Source: Flavobacterium sp.
Lineage (GTDB): Bacteria > Bacteroidota > Bacteroidia > Flavobacteriales > Flavobacteriaceae
Direction: 5' to 3'
DNA: 40,425 bases
Assembly: GCF_030146175.1 (NCBI RefSeq)
Contig: NZ_JASLCE010000053.1
Span: 1 to 40,425, forward strand
Part shown: in pieces, positions 16,068 to 25,701 of the stretch
How positions within the stretch are numbered: position 1 is the first letter of the stretch
How the letters are laid out: every line of letters begins with the position of its first letter
Position numbers and translations under genes: made by a program
Notes under the pieces: generated by a model
Told to the model about the DNA's origin: nothing
Databases searched by the model: none
What the model saw: the letters and a program-made list of their open reading frames with translations, nothing else

Positions 16068-17681
16068 ATGTTGAAATACCGCATCGCTTTTCTTATTGTT
16101 GTTTTTTCGCTACTGCTAACCAGTTGTGCCAAAAGAGGTATGGTTTCGGGTGGACCGAAAGATACTATTCCGCCGACGATTACTTTTAGTACGCCTAAGA
16201 ATTTCAGCACTAATTTTACCGGTAATTTTATCAAAATCAACTTTAGTGAATATATTAAGGTAAAAGACATCAACAAGCAGTTGATCATTTCTCCTCCAAT
16301 GAAAAAAGCTCCGGATATTATTCCAATGGGCTACGCCAGTAAATATATCACGATTAAGATCAAGGACACTTTACAACCCAATACGACATACAGTTTTAAT
16401 TTCGGGCAAAGTATTTCCGACAATAACGAGCAAAATCCATACTCGCAGTTTAAATATGTTTTCTCGACCGGATCGTATATTGATTCTTTAAAAATTGGCG
16501 GAATCATTCGTGATGCACACGATATAAAAACCGATAATTTTGTTTCGGTAATGTTGTATGAAGCAAGCACATTTGCCGATTCAACCGTTTTTAAACAACA
16601 ACCTCGCTATGTAACCAATACACTGGACAGTTTAAAAGTTTTTACACTTGAAAATGTAAAAGAAGGCGATTATTACCTTGTAGCGCTTAAAGACCAGAAC
16701 AACGATTACAAATTCAACCCTAAAACGGATAAAATTGCATTCTTTAAAAAACCGATACGTATCCCTAACGATACGATTTTCCGATTGGATCTGTTCAAAG
16801 AAGAGATCGCTTTTAAAGCCGAAAAACCGTCACAGGAAAACGCAAATAAACTGATCATGGGTTTTGAAGGTAAGGAAAAAGCAAAAAACACCAAGATTAC
16901 GGTTTCCAAAGGAAATGAGGAACTTCGTTCGGTTATTACAAAATATCCTTCGAAAGACTCCTTGTATATCTGGCTTCCAAAAATAAAGGCCGACTCCTTA
17001 AAAATTAATGTCCGTAATGGCGATTATACAAAAGATTTTACCGCGAAAATAAAAGAAATGAAGGCCAAAGCCGATACCTTGTCTTTTGAAGCCAAACCAA
17101 GCGGCACAATTGGTTTTAGAGATATTCTTACCATTACGCCGTCGATTCCAATCTCAAAAATTGACAACACAAAAATCAGACTGATTAATGTAAAAGATTC
17201 AACGGCAGTACTACCGTTCCAACTTACGTATCATGAGTATGAAAAGAAACTGGAAATCGACTTTAAAAAAGAGGCCGATCAGCGGTATAAGTTAACTCTA
17301 TTTCCAGGCGCTTTGACCGATTTTTACGAAACCCCGAACGACACTTTAAAGTATACGCTGGGAACGCGTAGCAATACCGATTTCGGAAATTTACGCGTCC
17401 GACTTGAACATGTAAAACGCTTTCCGGTAATACTGGAAATACTCGATAAAAACGGAAAAACCATCGCGTCGGAATACAGTGAAAAAGAAACGGTTATTGA
17501 TTTCAATTTGCTCGATCCGGCCACCTATACCCTACGTCTTATCTACGACGACAATAAAAACCGTAAATGGGATACCGGTAATTTCCTAAGAAAAGAGCTT
17601 CCGGAAGAAGTACTCTATTTCCAGGGTGAAGTTGATGTACGCGCCAATTGGGACGTAGATCAGGTTTTTAAAGGAGATTAA
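16068..17681 (+). CDS. Ig-like domain lipoprotein
   Basis: A 537-residue lipoprotein. The signal peptide ends in a lipobox LLTSC with C20 as the lipidated residue. The sequence AKRGMVSGGPKDTIPPTI right after it and an N-terminal bacterial Ig-like (SbsA-type) domain at about 35-130 (FKYVFSTG at its end) are typical of a conserved Bacteroidota lipoprotein family. The rest is beta-rich, with a C-terminal segment like a carboxypeptidase-regulatory or SdrD-type fold (YTLRLIYDDNKNRKWDTG, about 480-500). The role is unknown, presumably in the envelope. The last 14 nt overlap the 3' end of the convergent amidase gene. Confidence 0.82.
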   Translation: MLKYRIAFLIVVFSLLLTSCAKRGMVSGGPKDTIPPTITFSTPKNFSTNFTGNFIKINFSEYIKVKDINKQLIISPPMKKAPDIIPMGYASKYITIKIKDTLQPNTTYSFNFGQSISDNNEQNPYSQFKYVFSTGSYIDSLKIGGIIRDAHDIKTDNFVSVMLYEASTFADSTVFKQQPRYVTNTLDSLKVFTLENVKEGDYYLVALKDQNNDYKFNPKTDKIAFFKKPIRIPNDTIFRLDLFKEEIAFKAEKPSQENANKLIMGFEGKEKAKNTKITVSKGNEELRSVITKYPSKDSLYIWLPKIKADSLKINVRNGDYTKDFTAKIKEMKAKADTLSFEAKPSGTIGFRDILTITPSIPISKIDNTKIRLINVKDSTAVLPFQLTYHEYEKKLEIDFKKEADQRYKLTLFPGALTDFYETPNDTLKYTLGTRSNTDFGNLRVRLEHVKRFPVILEILDKNGKTIASEYSEKETVIDFNLLDPATYTLRLIYDDNKNRKWDTGNFLRKELPEEVLYFQGEVDVRANWDVDQVFKGD

Positions 17682-18435
17682 ACCTATCCCTATCTCTCAG
17701 GAAGCCCAGTTTATTTCTGTTCGCCAGCATTAATTCTTTATCCAATTGTACCGAAAAGACCACTTCTTTTTCAACCGGTTCCACTAAGGCATTCCCCAGG
17801 TAATCCAAAACCTGCGAATGACCGGAATAAAAATTGTGGTTTACATCGTCGCCAATTCGGTTGACACCAATTACATAGGACATATTTTCGATGGCTCTTG
17901 CTTTTAAAAGTGTATCCCAGGCCAGGATTCGCACCTGCGGCCAATTGGCCACATAAATCAACAGATCGTAATCGTCGTTATTTCGGGAATATACCGGGAA
18001 TCGCAAATCGTAACAGATTAACGGGCAAATACGCCAACCCAGGTAGTTTACCACCAAACGTTCGGTTCCGCCGGACGTATAGGTTTTGTGTTCTCCCGCC
18101 AAAGAAAACAAATGGCGTTTGTCGTAGTGTTCGACATCGCCGTTTGGAAAGACAAAAAGCAAGCGGTTATAAAAATTCCCGTCTTCCTTAATCACCAGGC
18201 TACCTGTTATCGCGCAGTTTTTTTCCGTAGCGGTTTGTTTCATCCAATTCACCGTTGAACCATTCATAGGCTCAGCGACTTCTTCAGGATTCATTGTAAA
18301 TCCGGAACTAAACATTTCCGGTAAAACAATTAGTAAGGAATCTTCGGGTATATTCTGAATTTTTGCTGCGAAATAATTTCTGTTCACTTCCGGGTTTTCC
18401 CAAAATAGCGGCGCCTGAATGATACTGACTTTCAT
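17668..18435 (-). CDS. Nitrilase-family omega-amidase (YafV/NIT2-like)
   Basis: A 255-residue carbon-nitrogen hydrolase with the Glu-Lys-Cys triad at E40 (VLPEMFSSGF), K106 (HYDKRHLF) and C141 (PLICYDLRFP). NANWP-like VANWPQVR and the RNNDDYDLLIY segment are typical of the YafV/NIT2 branch, which hydrolyses 2-oxoglutaramate and 2-oxosuccinamate in methionine salvage and metabolite repair. It overlaps the convergent lipoprotein gene by 14 nt. Substrate is inferred from subfamily resemblance. Confidence 0.88.
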   Translation of the reverse strand: MKVSIIQAPLFWENPEVNRNYFAAKIQNIPEDSLLIVLPEMFSSGFTMNPEEVAEPMNGSTVNWMKQTATEKNCAITGSLVIKEDGNFYNRLLFVFPNGDVEHYDKRHLFSLAGEHKTYTSGGTERLVVNYLGWRICPLICYDLRFPVYSRNNDDYDLLIYVANWPQVRILAWDTLLKARAIENMSYVIGVNRIGDDVNHNFYSGHSQVLDYLGNALVEPVEKEVVFSVQLDKELMLANRNKLGFLRDRDRFNLL

Positions 18436-18536
18436 CTTGTGTTATTATTTTTAATGTTGGCGAGTTTTATCTAATAAAAATATGAAAGTTCTGTCAAAAG
18501 AAACGGTTTCGGGCTATAATTTCGATGTAAAAAACA

Positions 18537-18569
18537 AAAACGCACCCAACGGAACGAAGGGTGCGTTTT
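18537..18569. terminator. Terminator hairpin after sdhB
   Basis: An 11-bp perfect stem AAAACGCACCC (18537-18547) with GGGTGCGTTTT (18559-18569), loop of 11 nt. It lies downstream of sdhB on the minus strand and is A/T-flanked on both sides. Confidence 0.75.
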
Positions 18570-18589
18570 AAATCGTGATTTTTTTAAAC

Positions 18590-19333
18590 CTATTTGATAC
18601 TTGCCTTAAAGTATTCTCTGTTCATACGAGCAATATTCTCAAGCGAAATACCTTTTGGACATTCGACTTCACAGGCTCCTGTATTGGTACAGTTTCCAAA
18701 TCCTTCGTTGTCCATTTGTTCTACCATGTTTAATACACGCTCCGCTGCCTCAACTTTACCTTGTGGTAACAAGGCAAACTGGGAAACTTTTGCCGATACG
18801 AATAACATAGCAGATGAGTTTTTACAAGTTGCTACACAAGCACCACATCCGATACAGGTTGCCGCGTCAAAAGCTCTGTCGGCATCGTGTTTTGGAATTG
18901 GAATAGCATTGGCATCCTGTGTATTTCCGGAAGTGTTTACCGAAATAAATCCACCAGCATGTTGGATTCTGTCAAAAGCACTTCTGTCTACTACTAAATC
19001 TTTAATTACCGGGAATGCTTTAGCACGGAATGGCTCGATAAAAATCGTATCGCCATCTTTGAACATACGCATATGCAACTGACATGTTGTTACACCTTTG
19101 TCCGGTCCGTGAGCTTCTCCGTTAATATAAAGGGAACACATTCCGCAGATTCCTTCACGACAATCGTGGTCGAAAGCTACCGGTTCGTCTCCTTTTTCTA
19201 CTAATCCGTCGTTTAATACGTCTAACATTTCAAGGAAAGACATATCCGGTGACACATCGCTGATTTTATAATCAACTAATTGTCCTTTATCTTGAGCGTT
19301 TTTCTGACGCCATATTTTTAACGTTAAATTCAT
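18590..19333 (-). CDS. sdhB: Succinate dehydrogenase iron-sulfur subunit
   Basis: A 247-residue subunit of complex II that carries electrons from the flavin to quinone at the inner face of the cytoplasmic membrane. All cluster ligands are seen: C58, C63, C66 and C84 for [2Fe-2S]; C160, C163, C166 and C225 for [4Fe-4S]; C170, C215 and C221 for [3Fe-4S]. It is last in the operon sdhC-sdhA-sdhB, 44 bp after sdhA, and is followed by a hairpin terminator. Confidence 0.96.
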   Translation of the reverse strand: MNLTLKIWRQKNAQDKGQLVDYKISDVSPDMSFLEMLDVLNDGLVEKGDEPVAFDHDCREGICGMCSLYINGEAHGPDKGVTTCQLHMRMFKDGDTIFIEPFRAKAFPVIKDLVVDRSAFDRIQHAGGFISVNTSGNTQDANAIPIPKHDADRAFDAATCIGCGACVATCKNSSAMLFVSAKVSQFALLPQGKVEAAERVLNMVEQMDNEGFGNCTNTGACEVECPKGISLENIARMNREYFKASIK

Positions 19334-19377
19334 AACTTTGAGTATTAAGTATTAAGAGGATCCCTTAACACATTACA

Positions 19378-21378
19378 TTATTTGTAACTTCTTTGTACCG
19401 GTTTCACATTTTCGAATTTCAGCTCTTCTTTGTGTAATACGGCTTCTCTAGGATCTCCTTTGTATTCCCAGGCAGCTACGTACGCAAAGTTGATGTCATC
19501 ACGTTGTGCTTCTCCTTCTTCCGTTTGATATTCTTCTCTGAAGTGTCCACCACATGATTCGTTTCGGTGTAAAGCATCTTTCGCAAATAATTCTCCTAAT
19601 TCAAGGAAATCGGCTACACGTAATGCTTTTTCCAGTTCCTGATTGAATCCGTTAACATCACCCGGTACACGAACGTCTCTGTAGAACTCTTCACGGATGG
19701 CTTTGATTTCTTCCATCGCTTCTGCTAATCCTTTTGCGTTACGCGCCATCCCTACTTTATCCCACATTACTTTTCCAAGTTTTCTGTGGAAGTAGTCTAC
19801 GGAATGTGTTCCGTTATTTTTACTTAATTTTTCAATCAGATCTCTAACGTTTTTCTCTGCCTCGATAAACTCCGGTAAATCGGTTGAGATTTTTCCGGTA
19901 CGGATATCTTTAGACAAATAATCTCCGATAGTATACGGTAATACGAAATATCCGTCGGCAAGACCCTGCATCAAAGCAGACGCTCCTAATCGGTTCGCTC
20001 CGTGATCGGAGAAGTTTGCTTCACCAATAGAATAACAACCTTCGATAGTCGTCATCAGGTTATAATCTACCCAGATTCCACCCATAGTATAGTGAACCGC
20101 AGGATAAATCATCATTGGTGTTTCGTATGGATTATCGTCAACGATTTTCTCATACATCTGGAACAAGTTACCATATTTATTGGCTACTACTTCTGTTCCT
20201 AATTTTTTAACAAGAGCCGCATCCTCTGGGTTTAAGTGTTTGATTTTTGCCTGCTCTTTTCCATAACGTTGGATCGCAGAGGCGAAATCAAGATAAACCG
20301 CTTCTCCTGTTTTGTTTACTCCGAAACCGGCATCACATCTTTCTTTTGCCGCACGCGAAGCTACGTCACGCGGTACAAGGTTACCAAAAGATGGATAACG
20401 TCTTTCCAAATAGTAATCTCTATCTTCTTCAGCAAGATCCGTCGGTTTTAAACGACCTTCGCGGATTGCCTGTGCATCTTCTAATTTTTTAGGTACCCAG
20501 ATACGACCGTCATTACGCAATGATTCGGACATCAATGTTAATTTTGACTGGTGATCACCCGAAACCGGAATACAGGTTGGGTGAATTTGCGTATAACAAG
20601 GGTTAGCGAAATACGCTCCTTTTTTGTGGATTTTCCAGGCTGCCGTTACGTTACTTCCCATCGCATTTGTAGAAAGGAAGAATACGTTTCCATAACCTCC
20701 GGAAGCAATCACTACAGCGTGAGCCGAATGTCTTTCGATTTCTCCGGTAACCAGGTTACGGGCAATGATTCCTCTTGCTTTTCCTTCAACAATTACAAGA
20801 TCCAACATTTCGTGACGGTTATACATTTGGATTTTTCCACGTCCGATCTGACGGTTCATCGCAGAATAAGCTCCCAATAATAACTGTTGTCCGGTTTGTC
20901 CTTTTGCGTAGAAGGTTCTCGATACCAAAGTACCCCCGAAAGAACGGTTATCTAATAATCCGCCATATTCACGAGCCAAAGGCACCCCTTGAGCCACACA
21001 TTGATCAATAATATTAGCCGAAACTTCTGCCAAACGGTGTACGTTTGCTTCACGGGCGCGGTAATCCCCACCTTTTACCGTATCGTAAAATAAACGGAAA
21101 GTTGAGTCACCATCTCCCTGGTAATTTTTTGCCGCATTGATACCTCCCTGTGCTGCAATCGAGTGCGCACGACGTGGAGAATCCTGAAAACAAAATGCTT
21201 TTACGTTATATCCTAATTCTGCTAAAGTTGCAGCAGCCGAACCTCCTGCCAATCCTGTTCCAACGATAATCACATCGATGTTACGCTTGTTGGCCGGGTT
21301 CACTAAGTTTATATGATCTTTATAGTCTGTCCATTTCGTCGAAATAGAACCTTGAGGTATTTTAGAATCTAATGCCAT
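19378..21378 (-). CDS. sdhA: Succinate dehydrogenase flavoprotein subunit
   Basis: A 666-residue flavoprotein that oxidises succinate to fumarate. The FAD-binding Rossmann segment [20 protein letters not shown] lies at 35-54, and the covalent FAD histidine is H72 in [13 protein letters not shown]. The active-site regions HPTCIP and the Arg in [11 protein letters not shown] are present. The length fits the Bacteroidota and epsilonproteobacterial type that pairs with a single cytochrome b. It lies 20 bp after sdhC and is cotranscribed with it. Confidence 0.96.
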   Translation of the reverse strand: MALDSKIPQGSISTKWTDYKDHINLVNPANKRNIDVIIVGTGLAGGSAAATLAELGYNVKAFCFQDSPRRAHSIAAQGGINAAKNYQGDGDSTFRLFYDTVKGGDYRAREANVHRLAEVSANIIDQCVAQGVPLAREYGGLLDNRSFGGTLVSRTFYAKGQTGQQLLLGAYSAMNRQIGRGKIQMYNRHEMLDLVIVEGKARGIIARNLVTGEIERHSAHAVVIASGGYGNVFFLSTNAMGSNVTAAWKIHKKGAYFANPCYTQIHPTCIPVSGDHQSKLTLMSESLRNDGRIWVPKKLEDAQAIREGRLKPTDLAEEDRDYYLERRYPSFGNLVPRDVASRAAKERCDAGFGVNKTGEAVYLDFASAIQRYGKEQAKIKHLNPEDAALVKKLGTEVVANKYGNLFQMYEKIVDDNPYETPMMIYPAVHYTMGGIWVDYNLMTTIEGCYSIGEANFSDHGANRLGASALMQGLADGYFVLPYTIGDYLSKDIRTGKISTDLPEFIEAEKNVRDLIEKLSKNNGTHSVDYFHRKLGKVMWDKVGMARNAKGLAEAMEEIKAIREEFYRDVRVPGDVNGFNQELEKALRVADFLELGELFAKDALHRNESCGGHFREEYQTEEGEAQRDDINFAYVAAWEYKGDPREAVLHKEELKFENVKPVQRSYK

Positions 21379-21398
21379 AATCTTTATCTATTATAGGA

Positions 21399-22235
21399 TT
21401 ATTTAAAGAAGTGAATATATAAAGGAATAATAGCAAATAATAACGGTACAATAATTGCAAATCCTTTTCCGAAAACTTTGATCGCCGGGGTGTATTTAGG
21501 ATTGTTTGCTCCTAACGACTGGAAAGCACTATTAAATCCGTGTAGTAAGTGGAACGCTAATACCGCCATAGAAAACACGTAGAAAATTGTGAATGCCAAT
21601 CCCCATTTCGGGTCTTTAAAGAATTCAATTGTAATGGTATGCAAATCTTTATATCCTTCTGCAAATTTCACTTTAAGTGGTTTTGTGTAGTAGAAATCAC
21701 GTCCATCAATAACGATATTTTCCCCATCAACACTTTGTACCGGAATAAATTTATCCTGTCCCCATCCTGAAGTCAGGTAAAAATCCTGAGTTGCTCCCGG
21801 TTGTGCTTCAACTGTGATTTTTTGTAACGGCATTGTTGTAAAGTGCATTTTTGCCCAGAAATTTACCATGTGCGTTGCAATGAAAATCAAAATCAATGTT
21901 CCCAAAACAGCCATATTCCTAGATGCCCAGGCACTGTTTGCTCCAGCATTGTTCTTCGCATAACCAATAGGCCTCGCTTTTTTGTTTTGAATAGTTAGAA
22001 GAATACCGTCGATCGCGTGGAAAAGGATCGAAATGTAGGTAACATAAGATAGAATTTTTACCGCTGGATTGGTTGTCATAAACAATGCATATTCGTTGAA
22101 CTGCAATTGTGTACCGAACAATAACTGTAGATTACCTGCTAAGTGTCCCACCAAAAACAAGCATAAAAATAAACCCGTAAGAGCCATCCAGTATTTCTTT
22201 CCAATAGATGACTTTAAAAGTGCAGATTTCGCCAT
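21399..22235 (-). CDS. sdhC: Succinate dehydrogenase cytochrome b subunit (Bacteroidota type)
   Basis: A 278-residue membrane anchor of the type B class, with five hydrophobic segments: about 15-36, 57-79, 107-127, then two near the C-terminus. Histidines in these segments (GHLAGN, LFHAIDG, ATHMVNF, AFHLLHGF) are candidate haem ligands. A soluble loop of roughly 70 residues between segments 3 and 4 contains the segment TVEAQPGATQDFYLTSGWGQ. It is first in sdhCAB, and no SdhD is present, as expected for this class. Confidence 0.93.
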   Translation of the reverse strand: MAKSALLKSSIGKKYWMALTGLFLCLFLVGHLAGNLQLLFGTQLQFNEYALFMTTNPAVKILSYVTYISILFHAIDGILLTIQNKKARPIGYAKNNAGANSAWASRNMAVLGTLILIFIATHMVNFWAKMHFTTMPLQKITVEAQPGATQDFYLTSGWGQDKFIPVQSVDGENIVIDGRDFYYTKPLKVKFAEGYKDLHTITIEFFKDPKWGLAFTIFYVFSMAVLAFHLLHGFNSAFQSLGANNPKYTPAIKVFGKGFAIIVPLLFAIIPLYIHFFK

Positions 22236-22270
22236 AGTGTTTGATTGTAATAGTTTTTAAAAAAATCAAA

Positions 22271-22301
22271 CAAAAATAAGGCTATTTCAAATTAACCGCA
22301 A
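22271..22301 (-). promoter_or_regulatory. Promoter of sdhCAB
   Basis: Minus-strand TATTTTTG (22271-22278) with TTG (22299-22301) 20 bp upstream. It lies 35 bp before the sdhC start. Confidence 0.5.
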
Positions 22302-22412
22302 CCCTTTCAGGCTTATTTATAATGAATTTAAAGTATTTGTCCGATAGTATTGAGAAAAGCATATTCTCATTTTCCTATCTTATTAAATTATAGCGGAATA
22401 ACTTTTGGAGTT

Positions 22413-23279
22413 TTATTTCTGATAGGTCGGCACCAAGCCTCTTAAGCCCATATCGACCACATTTTCCCCGGCAGATGGCTCGTATTTTCCATCCACATGA
22501 ACTTCTTTCCACTCGAAACTGTTGTTTACCGATAGCGAAAGCGTCACTTCGACGTCGCGGGTTTCATTTCCGGTGATCACCAAAGGTGTGGCAAATTTAC
22601 CGGTTACGACGCACGATTTAGGTGGAATCGGAGACGTTGCATAAAGCGGATTTGGAACGGTGGTCGCTCCGGTTGCGGTCTGACCTGAAAACGGCATTCC
22701 GTTTACACTCAAAGCCCAATATCCCTGTTCGCGGTTTCCGTTTACCGGAAAACTACTGTTTCCGATATGATGTGTAGTCAAATAGGTTTTAAAACCGACA
22801 AAACTAGCCAATGTACCGGTATAATCGGTTCCCTGATGCAATATGTTAATATCGTAGTTTTGATACGAAAGCGATGTCCGTATCCATTCGTAACTTCCTG
22901 TTGCGACTTGACTCAAGGGTATCGACAAAAAGATTTCGCCTTCCTCAGCAATTTTCGACTGACTGAAATCAATGGCATTTTCGCCGCCTGCCATCGTTTC
23001 GGGCGCATGGTACACTACCGTCCCCATACCTAAGGCCGTACTGGCATTGGGTGCCAGTTCCATATAATGCGAACTGATTGCATTAAACGAAGGTGATTGT
23101 GCCGCATTACCTTCGGTAATAGCCGCCGGTTGGCCCAAATTGTTCAATCTTGGCTGTGTCGCATCAAACTTAAATCGCATTACCAAGTGTGGTTCGGCAT
23201 TTTTTACATCATCATTATCATCGCACGAAAAGAATGCGATGGCAAGTAATACAATTAATATGATGCTTTTAAATTTCAT
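22413..23279 (-). CDS. Lipoprotein of unknown function
   Basis: A 288-residue lipoprotein with a signal peptide and lipobox FFSC (C19), then an Asp/Asn-rich tether. The mature part is beta-rich: HLVMRFKFDATQPRLNNLGQ, SSHYMELAPNASTALGMG, AIDFSQSKIAEEGEIFLSIP, and a final VVDMGLRGLVPTYQK. I do not recognise the family. The MbnP group was considered for its similar tethered form, but the motifs do not convince me. The frame is open to 23294. The Met at 23279 gives the proper signal peptide. It follows a ChaN-type gene by 53 bp on the same strand. Confidence 0.75.
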   Translation of the reverse strand: MKFKSIILIVLLAIAFFSCDDNDDVKNAEPHLVMRFKFDATQPRLNNLGQPAAITEGNAAQSPSFNAISSHYMELAPNASTALGMGTVVYHAPETMAGGENAIDFSQSKIAEEGEIFLSIPLSQVATGSYEWIRTSLSYQNYDINILHQGTDYTGTLASFVGFKTYLTTHHIGNSSFPVNGNREQGYWALSVNGMPFSGQTATGATTVPNPLYATSPIPPKSCVVTGKFATPLVITGNETRDVEVTLSLSVNNSFEWKEVHVDGKYEPSAGENVVDMGLRGLVPTYQK

Positions 23280-23303
23280 AGCCTGGATTAACACAACATT
23301 ACT

Positions 23304-23329
23304 AACAAAAATCCTGCCAAGATTTTGTT
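23304..23329 (-). terminator. Hairpin between the chaN-like gene and the lipoprotein gene
   Basis: AACAAAATC pairs with GATTTTTGTT (one bulge) just after the chaN-like stop on the minus strand. It is AT-rich and lacks a T-run after the stem, so it may be an attenuator or merely an RNA end structure. Confidence 0.3.
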
Positions 23330-23332
23330 AAA

Positions 23333-24187
23333 TCAGTATGTTTTGGTTACATCTTCATCTACAACGAGAATATAGTCGGCTTTATTGTAGTGCTCGGCCT
23401 CTAATTGCGAAATATTTTTTTGCGTAACCGTAGCAATAGTAATTATCTTACTTTCCGGGTTATTTCTCTTTAAATACCAATAGATTCCTTCGAAATTATC
23501 GCTGTGATACGTTCCGTTATAATGAATAAATACCGATTCCGGTTTTTGGTTTTTTTGGATAAAATAGGCCATCGTAGCATCTTTGATCGCCTGTGCTTTT
23601 GGCAGGTTATCCCCTCCATGACCGCCCATCATTTCAATCATTTTAACATAGCCCGGCAATTGCGCATCATAAGCTATCGGTAACGGCGCGATCCAGTTTT
23701 TCTCTTCCGGTGTCAATGCCTCCAAAGCCTCAAGTCCTTTTTTAAAAACCATACTGGCGTAACGGCGCGGTACATTGGTAGCTACAAAATGTTTACGATG
23801 TTCTTTTGCATAGTCTACCAAAGGCTTATAATCGGTTTTATGATTGTTCCAAAGCCTTGCCAGCGTATCAAATGCTTTTTGATCAATTTCGCCACGCAGG
23901 TATTGATCCAATTGTTTCTGATTGTCGGCTTCGATCATTTCGGCGCCTAATACGACTTCTCTTTTTTCACCCAGATCTTTTGTCAGCTCCAATTGCAACC
24001 AATGAACAACCGAATTATCATGATGCTCGCCAAACAAAACCACTTCCGCCTTTTCGGCCGCTTTTAGCAGTTTTCCATAGTTTGCTTTTTTTCCTTTTTT
24101 ATCAAATAACTGATACGGCATTTTGTCCTGCGCCTGCAAAATTGTCACAAAAAACAGGGGTATAAAGAGTGATAGTATTTTTTTCAT
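23333..24187 (-). CDS. ChaN-family haem-binding/iron-uptake protein
   Basis: A 284-residue exported protein with a signal peptide (residues 1-20, ending LQAQ) and no lipobox cysteine, although many ChaN proteins are lipoproteins. The family motif GEHHDN lies at 53-58, followed by LGAEMIEADNQKQLD, ATNVPRRYASMV and VFIHYNGTYHSDNF, all characteristic of the ChaN/Tiki-like fold. ChaN of Campylobacter binds haem and is iron-regulated. A metallopeptidase-like role is also possible for this fold. No Fur box was identified by eye. Confidence 0.85.
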   Translation of the reverse strand: MKKILSLFIPLFFVTILQAQDKMPYQLFDKKGKKANYGKLLKAAEKAEVVLFGEHHDNSVVHWLQLELTKDLGEKREVVLGAEMIEADNQKQLDQYLRGEIDQKAFDTLARLWNNHKTDYKPLVDYAKEHRKHFVATNVPRRYASMVFKKGLEALEALTPEEKNWIAPLPIAYDAQLPGYVKMIEMMGGHGGDNLPKAQAIKDATMAYFIQKNQKPESVFIHYNGTYHSDNFEGIYWYLKRNNPESKIITIATVTQKNISQLEAEHYNKADYILVVDEDVTKTY

Positions 24188-24262
24188 GGCAGAAAATTAC
24201 CCATTATTATGAATTCTTCAAAATTTTAAATTCGCATTAACACCATTTCGACCTAAAATCTC

Positions 24263-24270
24263 TAAATTTG
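24263..24270 (+). promoter_or_regulatory. -7 element of the aminopeptidase P gene
   Basis: TAAATTTG matches TAnnTTTG and lies 27 bp before the ATG at 24298. The -33 box is not evident. Confidence 0.4.
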
Positions 24271-24297
24271 AAGTTCTATACTTAAATTTATTTCGTT

Positions 24298-25590
24298 ATG
24301 AAATACCATCAGATTGACCGAAACCTTTTTATCAAAAACCGCAAGAAATTCACTGCGGCTATGAAACCAAACAGCATTGCCATTTTTAACTCCAACGATA
24401 TCTATCCGGTTAGTGCCGACAGTACACTTCCGTTCGCACAACACCGCGACATCTTCTATCTGTCGGGCGTAGATCAGGAAGAAAGCGTTTTATTGCTTTT
24501 CCCGGATGCTCCGTACGAACATCAGAAAGAAATACTTTTTCTTAGAGAAACAAACGAACACATTGCCGTTTGGGAAGGTGAAAAACTTACTAAAGAACGC
24601 GCTTTTGAAGTGTCGGGAATCAAGACGGTTTATTGGTTACAGGATTTCAAAAAAGTTTTATACGAACTGATGACCTATGCCGATACGATGTACATCAACA
24701 CAAACGAACACTACCGCGCTTCTGTGGAAACAGAAACACGTGAGGCTCGTTTTATCAAATGGTGGAAAGAAACGTATCCGGCACATAAAGTAGAAAAGAG
24801 CAATCCTATTTTACAGCGCATTCGTTCGGTAAAAGAAAGCGAAGAACTGGATCTGATCCAACAGGCTTGTAACATTACCGAAAAAGGATTCCGTCGTATT
24901 TTATCGTTTGTAAAACCAGGCGTTATGGAATATGAAGTGGAAGCCGAATTTGCACACGAATTTTTACGAAACCGTTCCAAAGGTTTTGCTTATACGCCGA
25001 TTATCGCTTCGGGTAATAACGCGAATGTTTTACACTATATCGAAAACAACCAACAATGTAACGACGGCGATTTATTGTTATTGGACGTAGGTGCCGAATA
25101 CGCCAACTATTCCAGCGATATGACCCGTACAATTCCGGTTTCGGGACGTTTTACCAAAAGACAGCGTGAAGTTTATGACGCCGTATTACGCGTTAAAAAC
25201 GAAGCCGCCAAAATGTTGGTTCCGGGGAATTTCTGGAAACAATACCATGTGGAAGTCGGTAAAATTATGACGTCTGAGTTACTGGGATTAGGTTTGCTTG
25301 ACAAAGCGGATGTTCAAAACGAAAATCCGGAATGGCCGGCGTATAAAAAATATTTTATGCACGGTACGTCACACCATATGGGATTAGATACGCACGATTA
25401 TGGTTTACTATATGAGCCAATGCAGGCAAATATGGTTTTCACTATTGAACCGGGAATTTATATTCCGGCCGAAGGATTCGGAATCCGAATTGAAGACGAT
25501 GTGGTGATTCAGGCTAAAGGAGAACCGTTTAACCTGATGCGTAATATTCCTATCGAGGCTGATGAAATCGAAAGCCTGATGAATTCCTAA
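24298..25590 (+). CDS. Aminopeptidase P family protein (Xaa-Pro aminopeptidase)
   Basis: A 430-residue pita-bread-fold metallopeptidase that removes an N-terminal residue preceding proline. Metal ligands are D263 (LLLDVGAEY), D274 (SSDMTRT), a His of GTSHHMG (359-360), E384 (TIEPGIY) and E399 (RIEDDV). The N-terminal creatinase-like domain contains ILFLRETNEHIAVWEG. It is probably cytoplasmic, as no signal peptide is seen. A strong terminator follows 21 nt after the stop. Confidence 0.93.
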   Translation: MKYHQIDRNLFIKNRKKFTAAMKPNSIAIFNSNDIYPVSADSTLPFAQHRDIFYLSGVDQEESVLLLFPDAPYEHQKEILFLRETNEHIAVWEGEKLTKERAFEVSGIKTVYWLQDFKKVLYELMTYADTMYINTNEHYRASVETETREARFIKWWKETYPAHKVEKSNPILQRIRSVKESEELDLIQQACNITEKGFRRILSFVKPGVMEYEVEAEFAHEFLRNRSKGFAYTPIIASGNNANVLHYIENNQQCNDGDLLLLDVGAEYANYSSDMTRTIPVSGRFTKRQREVYDAVLRVKNEAAKMLVPGNFWKQYHVEVGKIMTSELLGLGLLDKADVQNENPEWPAYKKYFMHGTSHHMGLDTHDYGLLYEPMQANMVFTIEPGIYIPAEGFGIRIEDDVVIQAKGEPFNLMRNIPIEADEIESLMNS

Positions 25591-25611
25591 TACGATATCA
25601 AACGAATTATA

Positions 25612-25646
25612 AAAACGGTTTGCGGCTTTGGTTTGCAAACCGTTTT
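25612..25646 (+). terminator. Terminator of the aminopeptidase P gene
   Basis: A 12-bp perfect stem AAAACGGTTTGC (25612-25623) with its complement (25635-25646), followed by CTTTTTC. It lies across the most upstream possible start of the next frame and so argues against that start. Confidence 0.7.
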
Positions 25647-25673
25647 CTTTTTCGGCCGTCTCGCTTTATTCTT

Positions 25674-25681
25674 TATTTTTG
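25674..25681 (+). promoter_or_regulatory. -7 element of the alpha/beta hydrolase gene
   Basis: TATTTTTG matches TAnnTTTG and lies 20 nt before the TTG start at 25702. The -33 box is not clear. Confidence 0.5.
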
Positions 25682-25701
25682 CACTATCAAAACCGCTTAC
25701 T

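Noticed and set aside
18482..18571. Plus-strand ATG frame of 29 codons (MKVLSKETVSGYNFDV...) upstream of the sdhB end
   Set aside because: Its second half is the sdhB terminator hairpin, it has no promoter element, and it lies antisense in a short gap. Most likely chance.
22413..23279. Assignment of the lipoprotein to the MbnP family
   Set aside because: Only the general form (tethered, beta-rich lipoprotein) fits. The characteristic motifs were not seen.
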